This document shows positions 25,181-39,214 of a stretch of 64,000 nucleotides of DNA, piece by piece. Numbering within the stretch: position 1 is the first letter of the stretch; every line of letters starts with the position of its first letter. The notes beneath the pieces were generated by a model. That model was given only the letters and a program-made list of their open reading frames with translations. It was not told where the DNA came from and did no database searches. The stretch comes from an uncultured Streptomyces sp. GTDB taxonomy: Bacteria; Actinomycetota; Actinomycetes; Streptomycetales; Streptomycetaceae. The stretch lies in assembly GCF_947488945.1 (NCBI RefSeq), contig NZ_CANLBS010000009.1:1-64000 (forward strand), in the 5' to 3' direction. The position numbers and the translations under genes are program-made.

Positions 25181-26358
25181 ACAAAACTCCTGCTCGTGAG
25201 TTCCTGCGGGCGCGGATGCTCCAGGGTCAGGCCGAGGCCGGGGGCGAAGACCTGGACGACGGGGGGCCAGGGCGCCGCCGGCGGGGTCAGGTCCACGGCC
25301 AGCACGGGCCTGCCGGTGGTCGCGCGGACCGCTTCCACCACGCCGTCCAGGACTTCGTCCAGCGGCCGGACCGGCGGGTCCTCCAGCGGCAGTCCCTCCG
25401 ACACGCCGGCCGGTCGCAGCGGCGGCCGGGGGGCCGGTCCGGCCCGGCGGAAGGTCCAGTCGGGGATGTCGTCGCGGGCGCCGCTGATGGTGGAGCCCCG
25501 GCTCTGAACCGCCTCCATCAGGGCCCGTTCGGCGGCGATGGCGGGCACGGTGTGGCAGCCGGAACCGCCGAAGACCTGCCACATCTCCGGCTGGATCAGC
25601 CAGCAGGTGTACGTCCAGGTGCCGGGCACCGACGGAATCCGCTCCAGCACGATCTCGGCGCCGGCCGCCCGCACCCGCTCCACCACCGGGCCGAGCCGGT
25701 CGCCCAGGGCGTCCGGGTCCACCCGCGTCCCGCCGCCCGGTGCGAGCCGGGCCAGGGAATCGCGCTCGACCAGTTCCAGCAGCCCGTGCAGGGCCGCCTC
25801 CACGTGGTCGTTGCCGCCCGCGAGCCCGTTGGTGGTGGTCACGAACAGCGGCGGCTGCCAGCCGTCCGCCGCCCAGCCGCGCAGGCCGACGGCGGCCGCC
25901 GGCACCGGGGCGGGCCGGCCGGAGACCAGGTCCCACCCGTCCGTCCACTCCAGCACGGTCCGGTCGTCGGCCAACGAGACCGGGTGCAGGGAGAGTTCGC
26001 GCACGCCGTAGCCGGGATCCAGCCCGGCGGCCGTGCCCCGGTGGACGACCGGCGGACGCGTCTGCTCCGCCGCCGCCACCTCCAGGGACTCCACGACCGC
26101 GGAGATCCGCGCGGCAGTGTGGGTGAGGCCCTTGCCCGCGCTGGCGACCAGGGTCGCGGCGGCCGGCCGGAGAGCCGACCACACCGGGATCCCGAGCACG
26201 TCGAGGTCGGTGAGATCGGCGACCCGCGTCACGCCGCGTCCGGGCAGCAGCGGCACGAGCCGCGCCCACGTCTCCTCCGGCTCGACGCCGCGCAGGGTCC
26301 CGCGGGTGGTGACCGGCGGCGCCCCGCCGGTCATCCAGGGGGCGTGGGCAGGCCTCAC
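25177..26358 (-). CDS. YcaO enzyme, probable peptide thioamidase
   Basis: This 393-aa protein has the YcaO ATP-binding elements: SAGKGLTHTAARISAVVESL (about 73-92) with the Glu pair of the Mg-ATP site, and HVEAALHGLLELVERDSLAR (about 205-224). YcaO enzymes phosphorylate a backbone amide oxygen, and with TfuA the amide becomes a thioamide. It lacks the Pro-rich extreme C-terminus seen in azoline-forming YcaOs, and there is no cyclodehydratase partner or flavin dehydrogenase nearby, both of which fit thioamidation over azole formation. I use the GTG overlapping the upstream stop, with GGGAG at ideal distance. The ATG eight codons later (26334) lacks such a site. Confidence 0.88.
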   Translation of the reverse strand: MRPAHAPWMTGGAPPVTTRGTLRGVEPEETWARLVPLLPGRGVTRVADLTDLDVLGIPVWSALRPAAATLVASAGKGLTHTAARISAVVESLEVAAAEQTRPPVVHRGTAAGLDPGYGVRELSLHPVSLADDRTVLEWTDGWDLVSGRPAPVPAAAVGLRGWAADGWQPPLFVTTTNGLAGGNDHVEAALHGLLELVERDSLARLAPGGGTRVDPDALGDRLGPVVERVRAAGAEIVLERIPSVPGTWTYTCWLIQPEMWQVFGGSGCHTVPAIAAERALMEAVQSRGSTISGARDDIPDWTFRRAGPAPRPPLRPAGVSEGLPLEDPPVRPLDEVLDGVVEAVRATTGRPVLAVDLTPPAAPWPPVVQVFAPGLGLTLEHPRPQELTSRSFV

Positions 26359-27281
26359 CTGTGCTCCCGGCGCAGCTTCACCGCCGCGTCGCGGACGCGC
26401 CGCTCGTCGGCCTCCGCGAGATGGCCCAGCAGCGCCTTGCGGACGCTCTCCACCCGCTCGTCGAGGCTCCGGGTGTGGTGGTCCCGCTCGATCTCCGCGA
26501 AGGCGTCGCTGCCCATGAACGAGGCCAGGAAGACACTGGCGAGGTTCTCCGCGGTGGGCTCCTCGACGGTGATCGCGATATGGATCGAGTTGCCCTCCCG
26601 CGCCGTCGCGCAGTGCGGGGTGCCGTGCGGCATGTAGAGCACGTCGCCGGGGCGCAGCGTGGTCTCGATCCGCTGGTCGTCGGCGATCATGCCCTCGTGC
26701 AGGACGGAGTCGCTGGTGGACCCGGGGTGGATCCGCCCGAACGTCCAGTCCTTGACCCCGGCGATCTGGAGCACGAAGACGTGCGCCCCGTCGTAGTGCG
26801 CCTGCATCGCCGTCTTGCCGGGCGGGCTGAGGAAGACGAAGGACTCCAGGCCGCCGGCGAAGTGCGGTTCCATGCCCTTGACCAGCGCCCGGATACGGGG
26901 GTGCCAGTGCTCGGCCTGGTTGAACTTGAAGGTCCCGCCCGCCTCGAAGTCGCTGCGGATCTGCTCCTCGCGGACGTACCCCGACAGCTCGTGCCCCACC
27001 ACGTTCCGCTTGGTGGTCATGTCGCTGATCGCGGTGCGGACCCCCTCGTTGAAGGCGGTGAAGTACGGGCGCGAGAGCATCCCGCACTCGACCTCGTCCC
27101 ACATCTCCTGCTCGGTGATCAGACCGGTGAGGTCGTGCGGCGCGCGCAGCACCACGGGCTGATGGGCCCAGTGGTCCCGGAAGAAGGCCTCGGTGTCGCC
27201 GACCAGGTGCTCCAGCAGGGTGGGGGTCCCGGCCGGGGCCTCCTCGGTCCGCGGGGCGGGGACCGGTGCCGTCGTCGTCAT
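26355..27281 (-). CDS. JmjC/Cupin_4-type 2-oxoglutarate oxygenase 2
   Basis: This 308-aa protein resembles bacterial ribosomal-oxygenase (YcfD/ROXA-like) JmjC enzymes, which hydroxylate Arg or His side chains of proteins using Fe(II), O2 and 2-oxoglutarate. The metal triad is His162 and Asp164 in MQAHYDGAHVF and His223 in PGDVLYMPHGTPHCA. The N-terminal LEHLVGDTEAFFRDHWAHQP resembles the start of that family. It overlaps the first oxygenase by one base (TGATG). The two oxygenases share the segments around VIGH/VVGH, KLNQ/KFNQ, the HxD motif and PGDVLY, so one arose by duplication. The target is probably the RiPP precursor. Residues 39-40 are His-His. Confidence 0.8.
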   Translation of the reverse strand: MTTTAPVPAPRTEEAPAGTPTLLEHLVGDTEAFFRDHWAHQPVVLRAPHDLTGLITEQEMWDEVECGMLSRPYFTAFNEGVRTAISDMTTKRNVVGHELSGYVREEQIRSDFEAGGTFKFNQAEHWHPRIRALVKGMEPHFAGGLESFVFLSPPGKTAMQAHYDGAHVFVLQIAGVKDWTFGRIHPGSTSDSVLHEGMIADDQRIETTLRPGDVLYMPHGTPHCATAREGNSIHIAITVEEPTAENLASVFLASFMGSDAFAEIERDHHTRSLDERVESVRKALLGHLAEADERRVRDAAVKLRREHR

Positions 27282-28147
27282 CAGCTGATCGCCTTTCGCA
27301 TGGAGTCCAGTGCGGTGCGCGTCCAGGCGCCGCCGTCCAGGTCGCCCACCGTCCGGGCGAGCGCCGCCCGCACCTCGGCGGTGCGCGCGTCCAGCGGACG
27401 CGTGTGGAAGTGGTGGACGAGGTCTTCCTCGTCCTGGAGGAAGCGCCGGAGCACCGCGTCCACCAGGTCCTCGGGCGTGGGCCCGGTCAGGGTGAAGGTC
27501 AGGTGCAGCGAACCGCCGTCCAGGGCCACCGCGTCGTGCGGCCAGCCGTGCGGCAGGTACAGCACGTCGCCGGGCTCCATGGTGAACACGTGGGTGGGGG
27601 CGGAGCTGTCCACGTCCAGCCCGGCCCGCGCGCCGATCTGCTCCGGCGAGGCGTGCAGATGCCACTCCTTGCGGCCCTCGACCTGGATCGCCAGCACGTG
27701 CGCCGCGTCCCGGTGCGGCAGCATGCCCTGCTGCGCCTCCGGGGTCCAGAAGATGTAGGAGTTGGCCGCGCAGTCGGTCTGCTGCTCCAGGGTGCGGGCC
27801 AGGTCCCGGGTGGGACGGTGCCAGTCGGCGACCTGGTTCAGCTTCAGGCTGGCCCCCGCCGCCATGTGCCTGCGGATCGCCGCGGCGTCCGCGAAGCCGC
27901 CCACCTTGTGCCCGATGACGTCACGGACCGTGGTGTACGACGACGGCGCCGGCGCCTCACCGCTCTTGAGCAGGGTGAAATAGGGCCACTTGAGCAGGCT
28001 GGCGTCCAGTCGGGCCCCGATGTCGGCCGAGGACAGCAGCAGCGACGGATCGACGGCGTTCCTCACCACGCGGTGCGAGCGGCCCCAGGTCTCCTCTCCC
28101 AGGAGCTCCTCCCGCAACGGGGCGGGCAGGACATTGGCTGTGCTCAT
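27281..28147 (-). CDS. JmjC/Cupin_4-type 2-oxoglutarate oxygenase 1
   Basis: This 288-aa paralogue of the enzyme encoded next keeps the iron triad His145 and Asp147 (MLPHRDAAHVLAIQ) and His204 (PGDVLYLPHGWPHDA), with the conserved KLNQVADWHRP block near 102-112. It is the first enzyme gene after the precursor, starting 76 nt downstream of its stop, behind the hairpin at 28177-28203. Paired oxygenases could act on two positions or carry out successive oxidations. An alternative is that one acts on a ribosomal protein like its core relatives, but operon membership favours the peptide. Confidence 0.8.
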   Translation of the reverse strand: MSTANVLPAPLREELLGEETWGRSHRVVRNAVDPSLLLSSADIGARLDASLLKWPYFTLLKSGEAPAPSSYTTVRDVIGHKVGGFADAAAIRRHMAAGASLKLNQVADWHRPTRDLARTLEQQTDCAANSYIFWTPEAQQGMLPHRDAAHVLAIQVEGRKEWHLHASPEQIGARAGLDVDSSAPTHVFTMEPGDVLYLPHGWPHDAVALDGGSLHLTFTLTGPTPEDLVDAVLRRFLQDEEDLVHHFHTRPLDARTAEVRAALARTVGDLDGGAWTRTALDSMRKAIS

Positions 28148-28176
28148 GCGATGTTCCCATCCCTCTGCTCGGTGGA

Positions 28177-28203
28177 GCCCGGGGGCGCGGAACGCCCCCG
28201 GGC
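28177..28203 (-). terminator. Partial terminator/attenuator after the precursor gene
   Basis: A perfect 11-bp stem (GCCCGGGGGCG with its complement, 5-nt loop) lies in the 76-nt gap between the precursor stop and the first oxygenase. Without a U-run it would be a leaky terminator or an RNA 3'-end stabiliser, giving more precursor than enzyme mRNA, a common arrangement in RiPP operons. Confidence 0.6.
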
Positions 28204-28223
28204 CTCGTTCGACCGCGGAGCCG

Positions 28224-28397
28224 TCAGGCCTCGTTGATCTGGCTCATGACCATCATCGGAGCGTCCTGGGACTCGTCGTGGTGCAGGACCGACGCACGCT
28301 CCGGGTCGATGACGCCCTCGCCGGCCAGGCGGGACTCCGCCGGGTTCGCGACGAGCTCGGTGTCGTTCAGGGACTGCAGAACGTCACGCAGTGCCAT
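28224..28397 (-). CDS. Candidate RiPP precursor peptide (57 aa)
   Basis: The ATG at 28397 is preceded by GGAGG at 8 nt, a much better start than the GTG eight codons upstream. The peptide opens MALRDVLQSLNDTELVANPA, an amphipathic acidic leader-like helix, and closes SVLHHDESQDAPMMVMSQINEA (written in two parts: SVLHHDESQD and APMMVMSQINEA). It has no Cys, Thr beyond residue 13, or Lys, so lanthionine or azole chemistry is unlikely. The Met/Val cluster PMMVMSQ at 47-53 is a plausible site for backbone thioamides, and the His pair at 39-40 for hydroxylation. It is the first gene of the operon and is separated from enzyme genes by a hairpin. Leader/core boundary is unknown. I do not recognise a characterised product. 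Confidence 0.78.
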   Translation of the reverse strand: MALRDVLQSLNDTELVANPAESRLAGEGVIDPERASVLHHDESQDAPMMVMSQINEA

Positions 28398-28417
28398 ATC
28401 AGCAACCTCCGTGTAGA

Positions 28418-28434
28418 CCACTGCCGATCAGTGG
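28418..28434 (-). promoter_or_regulatory. Stem-loop just upstream of the precursor ribosome site
   Basis: CCACTG and CAGTGG pair around a 5-nt loop, ending 8 nt before the GGAGG of the precursor gene. It may stabilise the 5' end of the abundant precursor mRNA or serve as an operator. Confidence 0.4.
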
Positions 28435-28460
28435 CGACGGGGCAATGACCGCACACCGCG

Positions 28461-28489
28461 CTAAGGGCACCTCTTAGGCGGCCCTAAAG
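28461..28489 (-). promoter_or_regulatory. Overlapping palindromes upstream of the precursor
   Basis: On the minus strand the sequence contains CTTTAGG, CCTAAG and CTTAG in alternating orientation: TTAGG with CCTAA (about 4-nt spacer) and CTAAG with CTTAG (7-nt spacer). These AT-containing elements stand out in a GC-rich background and lie about 65-90 nt before the start codon, a suitable place for an activator or repressor. No clear -35/-10 pair is visible, which would fit an activator-dependent promoter. Confidence 0.4.
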
Positions 28490-28551
28490 CCGCAGCTCAC
28501 GAGGGCTTACGGAGGGACGGGTTCCGGACGGGAGACGTCCGGGCACGCCGA

Positions 28552-28588
28552 AGGGCGGCCACCCCGTACGCAACGGGGTGACCGCCCT
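28552..28588 (-). terminator. rpoC terminator
   Basis: Sixteen-nt arms (AGGGCGGTCACCCCGT on the minus strand and its near-perfect partner, one G-U pair) flank a 5-nt loop 22 nt after the rpoC stop. It separates the rpoBC transcript from the peptide operon, which lies on the same strand directly downstream. Confidence 0.75.
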
Positions 28589-28609
28589 CCGGTCGGTCAA
28601 GCGACTCGC

Positions 28610-32509
<3,900 letters not shown>

Positions 32510-32600
32510 TTGTCGTCAATCCCTCTTTCGGGGGTTCGAGCCCCCTCGCCTGAGCGAGAAAACGGGGCACTTCAGCAATGGTCTGAACGGGTCCCGGGAG

Positions 32601-32631
32601 GGCCGGCCGGATCAGGGAGATCCGGCCGGCC
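32601..32631 (-). other. Perfect hairpin between rpoB and rpoC
   Basis: GGCCGGCCGGATC and its exact complement (13 bp) enclose a 5-nt loop, 6 nt after the rpoB stop. The rpoB-rpoC spacer is 128 nt. The hairpin could be a ribonuclease site, an mRNA 3' stabiliser, or a weak terminator tuning beta to beta' levels. Confidence 0.6.
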
Positions 32632-32637
32632 TACCCG

Positions 32638-36123
<3,486 letters not shown>

Positions 36124-36286
36124 GAGGGGGTCCTTCCGAGGGCTCGGACTCACTACGCGCGTACCGGTCCCACATCGGAGGCACCGGCACGGACGTCCCA
36201 GATGGGAAGTGTCTGAACCCGGTGTTCGTACGTGGGCATGCCCCTGGTGACGGGCAGGGAGCAGCTAACAGGCAGCGCAAAGGGTC

Positions 36287-36315
36287 AGTGTAGCCAAGAG
36301 GCACACTGATGTCCA
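36287..36315 (-). promoter_or_regulatory. Candidate sigma-70-type promoter for rpoBC
   Basis: On the minus strand TGGACA and TACACT are separated by 17 nt, close to the main vegetative sigma (HrdB) consensus, giving a start near 36280 and a leader of about 160 nt before the rpoB TTG. The remaining sequence up to 36636 (about 320 nt) has no gene. It contains another TTGACA (minus strand) without a matching -10. Confidence 0.6.
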
Positions 36316-36636
36316 GTCGGGGTTCTCAGAGACCCACGTCGCTGTCAACGGCTGTTCTCAACACCTATGTCTAGCCCTCGCGCCGGGTGCGCGCTTCTTT
36401 ACTTCCCGTTCCCATCCCGATCCATGCCTCGAATGCGGATCGAGATGGGGACGCGTCCTGAGAATTGCGCGCCTCGTGCGGTTCGTCAAGGCCCTCGGGC
36501 CCGGACGCCGCCCCGGACGGCCACCGCCGGTGGCTCCGGGCCGTGAGGGCGCCCCCAGGAGGCGTACGGCGAAGATCACGATACCCCTCGACGCCCGAAG
36601 TTCAAGGCAGCCACCTCGGAGGCGTCCGGGGAACGC

Positions 36637-36672
36637 CGAAGGGCGACCACCCGGATGGGTGATCGCCCTTCG
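36637..36672 (-). terminator. Terminator/attenuator after rplL
   Basis: A 16-bp stem (GGGTGATCGCCC region, with CGAAGGGCGACCACCC as the other arm, one G-U pair) and GGAT loop lie 64 nt after the rplL stop. As in other bacteria it probably attenuates transcription from rplJL into rpoBC. Confidence 0.65.
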
Positions 36673-36735
36673 ACGTGGGACCCCCCTGCGCGGCGGCAGG
36701 GGCGTCCCTGAGGGGTCAGCGGACCCCTCGGGTGA

Positions 36736-37122
36736 TTACTTGACCTCGACCGAGGCGCCGGCGCCCTTGAGGGACTCGGCGGCCTTCTCGGCGGCCTCCT
36801 TGGCGACCTTCTCGAGGACCGGCTTCGGAGCGCCGTCCACGAGGTCCTTGGCCTCCTTCAGGCCCAGCGAGGTGAGCTCACGCACGACCTTGATGACCTG
36901 GATCTTCTTCTCGCCGGCACCGGTGAGGATGACGTCGAACTCGTCCTGCTCCTCGACGGCCTCGGCAGCACCGGCGCCGGCGCCACCGGCGACCGGGGCG
37001 GCGACCGCGGCGGCGGCGGTGACGTCGAACTTCTCCTCGAACGCCTTCACGAACTCGGAGAGCTCGATGAGGGTCATCTCTTCGAACTGCGCGAGCAGGT
37101 CGTCCTGGGACAGCTTCGCCAT
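36736..37122 (-). CDS. rplL: 50S ribosomal protein L7/L12
   Basis: This 128-aa stalk protein of the large ribosomal subunit recruits translation GTPases. The N-terminal dimerisation helices ([20 protein letters not shown]), the Ala/Gly hinge ([18 protein letters not shown], about 37-54) and the globular C-terminal domain ([20 protein letters not shown], then [17 protein letters not shown]) are all standard. It follows rplJ by 84 nt on the same strand and is presumably made in several copies per L10. Confidence 0.98.
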   Translation of the reverse strand: MAKLSQDDLLAQFEEMTLIELSEFVKAFEEKFDVTAAAAVAAPVAGGAGAGAAEAVEEQDEFDVILTGAGEKKIQVIKVVRELTSLGLKEAKDLVDGAPKPVLEKVAKEAAEKAAESLKGAGASVEVK

Positions 37123-37206
37123 GATAGGCGTCCTTCCACTAATTCGGCAGGTGCCGGAGGTGTATGTCGGCGGGCGTACGTGGAGCCCGCTGGACCGCGG
37201 AGCGAA

Positions 37207-37764
37207 TTACTCTGCGGCCTCGGCGGGAGCCGGAGTACCGGCACCGCCCTGCTCTTCCTTCTTGGCGCGAAGCGCTTCCGCGGTGCGGACGAACTTCGAC
37301 GGGAGTGCCTGGAAGAGGACAGCAGCCTGAGTCTGCTTGCCCTTCAGGGCACCCGCCAGCTTGGAGAGCAGAACCTCGCGGGACTCGAGGTCCGCGAGCT
37401 TCTTGATCTCGTCGGCGGACAGCGCCTTGCCGTCAAGGACACCGCCCTTGATGACGAGGTTGGGGTTCTCCTTGGCGAAGTCACGAAGACCCTTCGCCGA
37501 CTCCACCGGGTCACCGGTGACGAAGGCAACCGCCGTCGGACCCGAGAACAGGTCGTCCAGCGTGTCGATCCCGGCCTCGTTGGCCGCAATCTTGGTCAGC
37601 GTGTTCTTCACCACGGCGTACTGGGCGTTCTCACCGAGCGAACGGCGCAGCTGCTTGAGCTGGGCCACGGTGAGACCCCGGTACTCGGTCAGCACGGCGG
37701 CGTTCGAGCTGCGGAACTGGTCCGTCAGCTCGGCTACCGCGGCAGCCTTGTCGGGCCTTGCCAT
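37207..37764 (-). CDS. rplJ: 50S ribosomal protein L10
   Basis: This 185-aa protein anchors L7/L12 dimers on the ribosome and, with them, represses its own mRNA. I start at [20 protein letters not shown] because AAGGAGG precedes it. Upstream in-frame codons belong to the leader. The conserved [17 protein letters not shown] and KNTLTKIA segments and the helical C-terminus that binds L12 are present. The C-terminal tail is Ala/Glu/Pro-rich ([13 protein letters not shown]). Confidence 0.97.
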   Translation of the reverse strand: MARPDKAAAVAELTDQFRSSNAAVLTEYRGLTVAQLKQLRRSLGENAQYAVVKNTLTKIAANEAGIDTLDDLFSGPTAVAFVTGDPVESAKGLRDFAKENPNLVIKGGVLDGKALSADEIKKLADLESREVLLSKLAGALKGKQTQAAVLFQALPSKFVRTAEALRAKKEEQGGAGTPAPAEAAE

Positions 37765-37786
37765 GAGCGTCGGCCTCCTTCCGGGT

Positions 37787-37900
37787 GATGAGGACCGCTC
37801 AGAAGGGGCCGGTAAAGACGAAACGCCCCAGCACAAGTGCCAGGGCGCAGCTCGACCGGATGCGAAACATCCGGGAGCGATTCCACAGTCACCTGCGCAG
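37787..37900 (-). ncRNA. L10 leader (autoregulatory rplJL 5' UTR element)
   Basis: The rplJ leader contains a stable stem-loop CCGGATG-TTTCG-CATCCGG and neighbouring pairing segments between the promoter and rplJ, at the position of the ribosomal protein L10 leader that L10-L12 binds to block translation. The kink-turn part was not verified in detail. Confidence 0.55.
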
Positions 37901-37983
37901 GACGTCCGTCGTCGACGGATCCTTCGGCCGCCACACCCCCAACGGGAGCACGGCAACGACCAGCGGTCTTTGGCTTCTTCTGG

Positions 37984-38013
37984 AGAGTACGCGACCGGGG
38001 AGCCGCCGGGCAA
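37984..38013 (-). promoter_or_regulatory. Candidate rplJL promoter
   Basis: Minus-strand TTGCCC and TACTCT are spaced by 18 nt, about 215 nt before the rplJ start. That leaves a long leader containing the L10 regulatory element. Confidence 0.45.
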
Positions 38014-38070
38014 ATCCGCCCCGGACGGGCGGCCCGGAGCCGCTCCGGGCCCGCCTCCGGGCCGCCCGCG

Positions 38071-39015
38071 TCAGGGGGCGGTGCCGGGCGTGGCGGCCGC
38101 GCCGGCGATCTCCTTGAAGTCGACGGTGTCCGAGGCCGCCGGGGCCTTCGCCGCCACCGCCACGCCGTAATCGCTGTAGAAGACGGTGGAGTTGAGCGTG
38201 CCGGTCCTGGTCCGCGCGCGCTCGGACTTCTTCACCGGCAGGTGGTCCGCGTCCAGCCAGACGTCGACCGTCCCGCCGGTGACGCCGGCCGCGGCCATCC
38301 GCTCACGGAAGGCGGCGAGTTCACCGGCGTCCAGGCCGCCGGCCGGGGCGGGCTCCGCCACGTCGACCGTCCCGGAGTAGTGCGTCGCGGCCACCCCGCG
38401 CACGTCCTCCTCGCCGACCTTCCGGAGGTCGCCGGAGGCCAGCAGCGCCTCGACGCCCTCCAGCGGGGTGCTGGTGCGCGAGGCGTCCCGTACGGCGTCG
38501 CCGCCCGCCCCCGCGGCCGCCGCGAGGTCCGCGTACCCGTACCGGATCCAGTGCCGACCGCCGACGCCGGCCGCGAAGGCGTCGCCGAGGTGCGCGTAGT
38601 AGGCGTCCTTCAGGTAGAGCGCCCGCAGGGTGCCGTCGCCGCCGGACCGCTTCAGGGCGTCGGCCGCCGTGCCGCCGTCGTAGGTGATCGTCATCTCGCC
38701 GCGGAGGCCGTCGGACCAGTCCAGGGCGCCGGTCTGCTCCATGGACATCACCGTCCCCAGCTCCATGGTCCCCTCGATCCTGGCCGAGGCCGTCTCGCCG
38801 GTCCGCTTCCGCGCCTCCCGCAGCGCGGCGACCGGGGCCGCCTGCGCCACCCCGCCGGCCTTCGCCCCGTTCCCGGCGTCCGCCCCGCCGTCGCCGCCGG
38901 ACGACCCGCCGGTGCACGCCGCGACCGGCACCAGCACCGCGGCGGCGAGCGCCGTCCCGGCCCACCTCCGCCGCCGTGCCGCCTTCGCCGCGCGCGTCCC
39001 CGTCGCCACCGTCAT
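38071..39015 (-). CDS. LppX/LprG-like lipoprotein
   Basis: This 314-aa secreted lipoprotein has a twin-positive N-terminus (RAAKAARRRRW), a hydrophobic segment (AGTALAAAVLVPVAA) and a lipobox ending VAAC near residue 34, which would be diacylated at Cys and anchored to the outer face of the membrane. The mature part has Gly/Ser/Asp linker sequence, then a beta-rich domain like LppX_LprAFG proteins, which carry hydrophobic or lipid ligands (WSDGLRGEMTITYDGG and GGTVDVWLDADHLPVKKSER). ATG is chosen over the GTG one codon upstream. A related gene occupies this place between rplJ and rplA in other Streptomyces as I recall. Its ligand is unknown. Confidence 0.72.
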   Translation of the reverse strand: MTVATGTRAAKAARRRRWAGTALAAAVLVPVAACTGGSSGGDGGADAGNGAKAGGVAQAAPVAALREARKRTGETASARIEGTMELGTVMSMEQTGALDWSDGLRGEMTITYDGGTAADALKRSGGDGTLRALYLKDAYYAHLGDAFAAGVGGRHWIRYGYADLAAAAGAGGDAVRDASRTSTPLEGVEALLASGDLRKVGEEDVRGVAATHYSGTVDVAEPAPAGGLDAGELAAFRERMAAAGVTGGTVDVWLDADHLPVKKSERARTRTGTLNSTVFYSDYGVAVAAKAPAASDTVDFKEIAGAAATPGTAP

Positions 39016-39134
39016 CACATGCTCCGCCCCTCGGCCCCCATGGTCGCCCCACCGTCGCACAGGCGACCGGTGCCGGGCAGGCCCGTGGTCCGGTTCCGGA
39101 CATCCTCCGAACGCTTCCGGACGCCCCCGGACAC

Positions 39135-39176
39135 GACGACGGGCCCCGCACCTCGAAAGGTGGCGGGGCCCGTCGC
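39135..39176 (-). terminator. rplKA terminator
   Basis: A long stem pairing GACGGGCCCCGC-ACCT with AGGT-GGCGGGGCCCGTC (one bulge, 4-nt loop) lies 40 nt after the rplA stop on the minus strand. Confidence 0.7.
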
Positions 39177-39214
39177 TACACGCGTGACGCGGCGTTCGCA
39201 GTGAGCGCGGAGGC

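Noticed and set aside
24000-28397. Azole/azoline-type (TOMM) or lanthipeptide cluster
   Set aside because: The precursor lacks Cys and Ser/Thr clusters. There is no cyclodehydratase partner protein, flavin dehydrogenase or lanthipeptide synthase. TfuA points to thioamidation.
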